A DNA stretch of 6,518 nt from Opitutia bacterium (GTDB lineage: Bacteria > Verrucomicrobiota > Verrucomicrobiia > Opitutales > Opitutaceae): positions 1 to 6,518 of the forward strand of contig JANXWT010000148.1 in the NCBI GenBank assembly GCA_025351035.1, read 5' to 3'. The position numbers were made by a program, and so were the translations under genes. Positions within the stretch are counted from its first letter, which is position 1; every line of letters starts with the position of its first letter. A model generated the notes under the pieces. It did no database searches, was not told where the DNA came from, and saw only the letters and a list, made by a program, of their open reading frames with translations. Positions 5,008 through 6,518 of the stretch are shown in pieces.

Positions 5008-6518
5008 TTACCAGTCCTTGCCCTGCTTGGGCTTCGTGGGCTGCGGCTTTCCTTGCATGAGTTGGTAAAGTTTGGCAGGAGAATCCTGGTTGCGGACCTG
5101 GTCGAGTTTCTGAAGGGGCATGGCGAGTTCGGGGTCCTGCGGCTGGCTCTCGGGCTTTTTGTCCTGCTGGCCGCCGACTTTCTGGGTCTCGGGTTTCTGC
5201 TGCTGCGGTTTCGGCGGCGGCTGGTCTTTCTGATCCTTCATGTCGCCGAAGGCATCCTTGTCCTTCTGCTGCTGGTTCTGTTGTTGTTGCTGCTGCTGTT
5301 GCTGGTCCTGCTGCTGCTTCTCCTGATCCTTTTGATCCTCGTTCTGCTGCTGGTCCTGTTTCTGTTGATCCTGCTTTTGCTGATCTTTTTTCTGCTGCTC
5401 CTTCTGCTTGTCCTCCTGCTTTTTCTTTTCCTCTTCCTGTTTCTTGAGGAGCTCTTCCAGATTGGAGCGCAGTTTTTTCCAGTCGGCGGCCTTGGGGTCC
5501 AGTTGCTCCCCTTGGTCAACGGCGGCGAGGCCGTCGCGGATGGCACCCTCGACGGGATGCTGTTGGGAAGACTTCACGCGTTCGCCGAAGGTCACCGTGG
5601 TCTGCGCCAGCTCGGCGAAATCCTTGGCGCTCAGATCGTCCTTGGCGGAGAGGCGGGCGACGGTTTTCGAAAGCGGGGCGGCGAGGGTGTCGGTCGGCGG
5701 CTCGGCGCCGCCAAAAGCTGCACCGTTGCCGGCTGCTGCCGGCCCGGTGTTTGTCCTAGCCGCCGCTAGGCAAAAGAGTGGAGAGCTGAGAGCTGAGAGA
5801 CAGAAAAGACAGACGATCAGACTCGCGGCCACCGCAGCGGATTTCGGGACACTGGTCGCTTTGGGTTTGCCGAGGGGAAGCGCACGTTCGCGCGGGCGGA
5901 CGGGGAACTCGGCCCAGAAGCTGATGAGCAGGAGCAGCAGGCCGGGTGCGAGGAACCACTGGAAACGCTCCATCAGGCGCGCGGTGTTCTTCTCGTGGAA
6001 GTCGCCCTTGCGGCCGGCCTCGACGGTTTTCTGGAGGAGCGCAGGCAGATCAACCCACGTGCTGGCGTCGGCGTAGGCGCCGCCGGTGACCTGCGCGAGT
6101 TCCTGCAGCGTGGAGCTGTTGAGCCGTGAGAGCACGACGGCACCGCGGTCGTCCTTGATGAAACCGCCGGCCGGATCGGGGATGAACGATCCCTGCGCGG
6201 TGCCGACACCGAGACCGATGACCCGGATGCCTTTTGTCTTCAGCGAATCGGCAAGACTTTTCCAGTCGTCGTCGGTGGCCTCGCCATCACTGAGCACAAT
6301 AAGATAGCGGTCGGCGGTTGAAGTGCCGAAGGCCTGGATGGACGCCTCGAGCAGGGCCTTGTAGTTGGTGCCGCCTTCGGGGAGATACTCGGGTTTCAGC
6401 GCCGGGAGAAACTCGCAGAGGATTTCGTAGTCGGCACTGAGCGGGCTCTGGAGAAACGACGTGCCGGAGAACAGCACGAGGCCGACGCGCTCGCCCTTGA
6501 GGCCGTCGAGCAGCGAAG
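5008..6518 (-). CDS. batB: BatB-like VWA protein fused to BatC-like Q/K/D-rich tail (5' partial)
   Basis: The reading frame is open to the right edge, so the N-terminus is missing; a GTG at 6475-6477 lies inside the VWA fold (preceded by GLKGERVGLV) and is not the real start. Residues below count from that codon. The VWA domain (to about 150) shows PLSADYEIL, the MIDAS Thr in EGGTNY (T37) and the MIDAS Asp in VLSDGEA (D64); the DxSxS motif should lie off the window. A membrane segment (171-191) is followed by a basic loop and a second hydrophobic segment (214-240) ending CLAAA, like a signal peptide. Then comes a weak TPR-like helical part (about 275-345), a long Q/K/D/E tail (341-440) and the C-terminal block LDQVRNQDSPAKLYQLM, typical of BatC-type proteins. 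Thus two Bat proteins, BatB and BatC, appear joined, with VWA and tail both predicted periplasmic. It is directly upstream of batD/E, likely in the same operon with batA and moxR further upstream, outside the window. Confidence 0.85.
   Translation of the reverse strand, partial: SLLDGLKGERVGLVLFSGTSFLQSPLSADYEILCEFLPALKPEYLPEGGTNYKALLEASIQAFGTSTADRYLIVLSDGEATDDDWKSLADSLKTKGIRVIGLGVGTAQGSFIPDPAGGFIKDDRGAVVLSRLNSSTLQELAQVTGGAYADASTWVDLPALLQKTVEAGRKGDFHEKNTARLMERFQWFLAPGLLLLLISFWAEFPVRPRERALPLGKPKATSVPKSAAVAASLIVCLFCLSALSSPLFCLAAARTNTGPAAAGNGAAFGGAEPPTDTLAAPLSKTVARLSAKDDLSAKDFAELAQTTVTFGERVKSSQQHPVEGAIRDGLAAVDQGEQLDPKAADWKKLRSNLEELLKKQEEEKKKQEDKQKEQQKKDQQKQDQQKQDQQQNEDQKDQEKQQQDQQQQQQQQQNQQQKDKDAFGDMKDQKDQPPPKPQQQKPETQKVGGQQDKKPESQPQDPELAMPLQKLDQVRNQDSPAKLYQLMQGKPQPTKPKQGKDW
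5015..5019 (-). promoter_or_regulatory. Ribosome binding site of batD/E, inside the end of batB/C
   Basis: AAGGA on the minus strand lies 12 nt before the ATG at 5000-5002, within the last codons of batB/C. The spacing is slightly long but it is the best Shine-Dalgarno in reach, and its place suggests translational coupling between the two bat genes. It supports the ATG at 5002 rather than a start inside the downstream palindrome. Confidence 0.5.
5254..5457 (-). repeat. Low-complexity trinucleotide-rich tract encoding the Q/K/D/E tail
   Basis: About 200 bp made almost only of CAG, CAA, AAG, AAA, GAC and GAG codons, with short motifs such as QQKQD repeated and a run of nine Gln flanked by Asp and Asn. 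It encodes the acidic-basic Gln-rich tail of the BatC-like part. The start is probably a continuous helix or coiled coil (EELLKKQEEEKKK) and the rest disordered. CAG/CAA mixing argues for selection on the protein rather than a pure microsatellite, though slippage-driven length variation is likely. Confidence 0.8.
5755..5770. repeat. Small palindrome CCTAGC-CGCC-GCTAGG at the BatB-BatC junction
   Basis: A 6-bp perfect inverted repeat around a 4-nt loop, encoding LAAAR at the end of the junction hydrophobic segment. It contains two CTAG sites, a tetranucleotide often rare in bacterial genomes, and sits one base from the 7-bp tandem repeat. It may be part of one composite repeat, or chance. Confidence 0.4.
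5772..5799 (-). repeat. 7-bp tandem repeat (CTCTCAG)n inside batB/C
   Basis: Two perfect units (plus strand CTGAGAG at 5786-5792 and 5793-5799) are preceded by two decayed ones (AAAAGAG, TGGAGAG) in the same 7-bp register. They encode LSALSSPLF in the hydrophobic segment between the VWA and BatC-like parts. The tract shares an exact 15-mer with 3080-3094. Confidence 0.7.

Noticed and set aside
5053..5769. Plus-strand frame encoding a very Leu-rich 'membrane protein'
   Set aside because: It is the complement of the CAG/AAG-rich Q/K tail, which reads as CTG/CTT leucine codons; not a real gene.
6475..6477. GTG as the start of the VWA gene
   Set aside because: The frame continues upstream with GLKGERVGLV, a standard VWA strand, so the gene starts beyond the window edge.

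Overview
The window is high-GC bacterial DNA with dense gene packing. It probably comes from the Verrucomicrobia, perhaps the Opitutae. That placement is an inference from three things: a fused Bat (aerotolerance) operon with a Q/K/D-rich BatC tail, a GluQRS gene, and families of short palindromic or tandem repeats lying inside signal-peptide coding sequence. I recall similar repeats from that phylum but could not check. No rRNA, tRNA, CRISPR array, transposase or phage gene is visible.

Layout: positions 1-255 are non-coding apart from a strong GC-rich stem-loop at 43-62. Next comes gluQ (minus, 256-1137), a glutamyl-queuosine tRNA(Asp) synthetase. A 97-bp divergent intergenic region (1138-1234) carries two oppositely oriented arrays of TTAGTG at exact 10-bp spacing, one in front of each flanking start codon. 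Rightward there is a probable two-gene operon: a LOG-family nucleotide phosphoribohydrolase (1235-1813) and, 2 bp later, a Nudix hydrolase (1816-2376). The Nudix gene runs tail-to-tail into the minus-strand bat genes with a 17-bp overlap of coding ends. The bat genes fill the rest: a BatD-like protein with a C-terminal BatE-like part (TPR, two membrane segments, SH3-like domain) at 2360-5002, and upstream of it a BatB-like VWA protein fused to a BatC-like Q/K/D-rich tail (5008 to beyond the right edge, so its N-terminus is missing). The two bat genes are 5 bp apart and are likely co-transcribed from a promoter outside the window.

How the genes work together: the two Bat polypeptides appear to be four classical Bat proteins collapsed into two. 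A topology model based on membrane segments and positive charges puts the VWA, BatC, BatD, TPR and SH3 parts all on the periplasmic side. The most unusual signal is that all three visible export signals or leader-like hydrophobic segments in this operon contain repetitive DNA. A 70-bp REP-like pair of inverted GTAG hairpins lies in the BatD leader, and the same 7-bp tandem repeat (CTCTCAG) lies in the hydrophobic segment at each of the two fusion junctions. LOG and Nudix are both plausible nucleotide-processing or house-cleaning enzymes. GluQ is an independent tRNA-modification enzyme.
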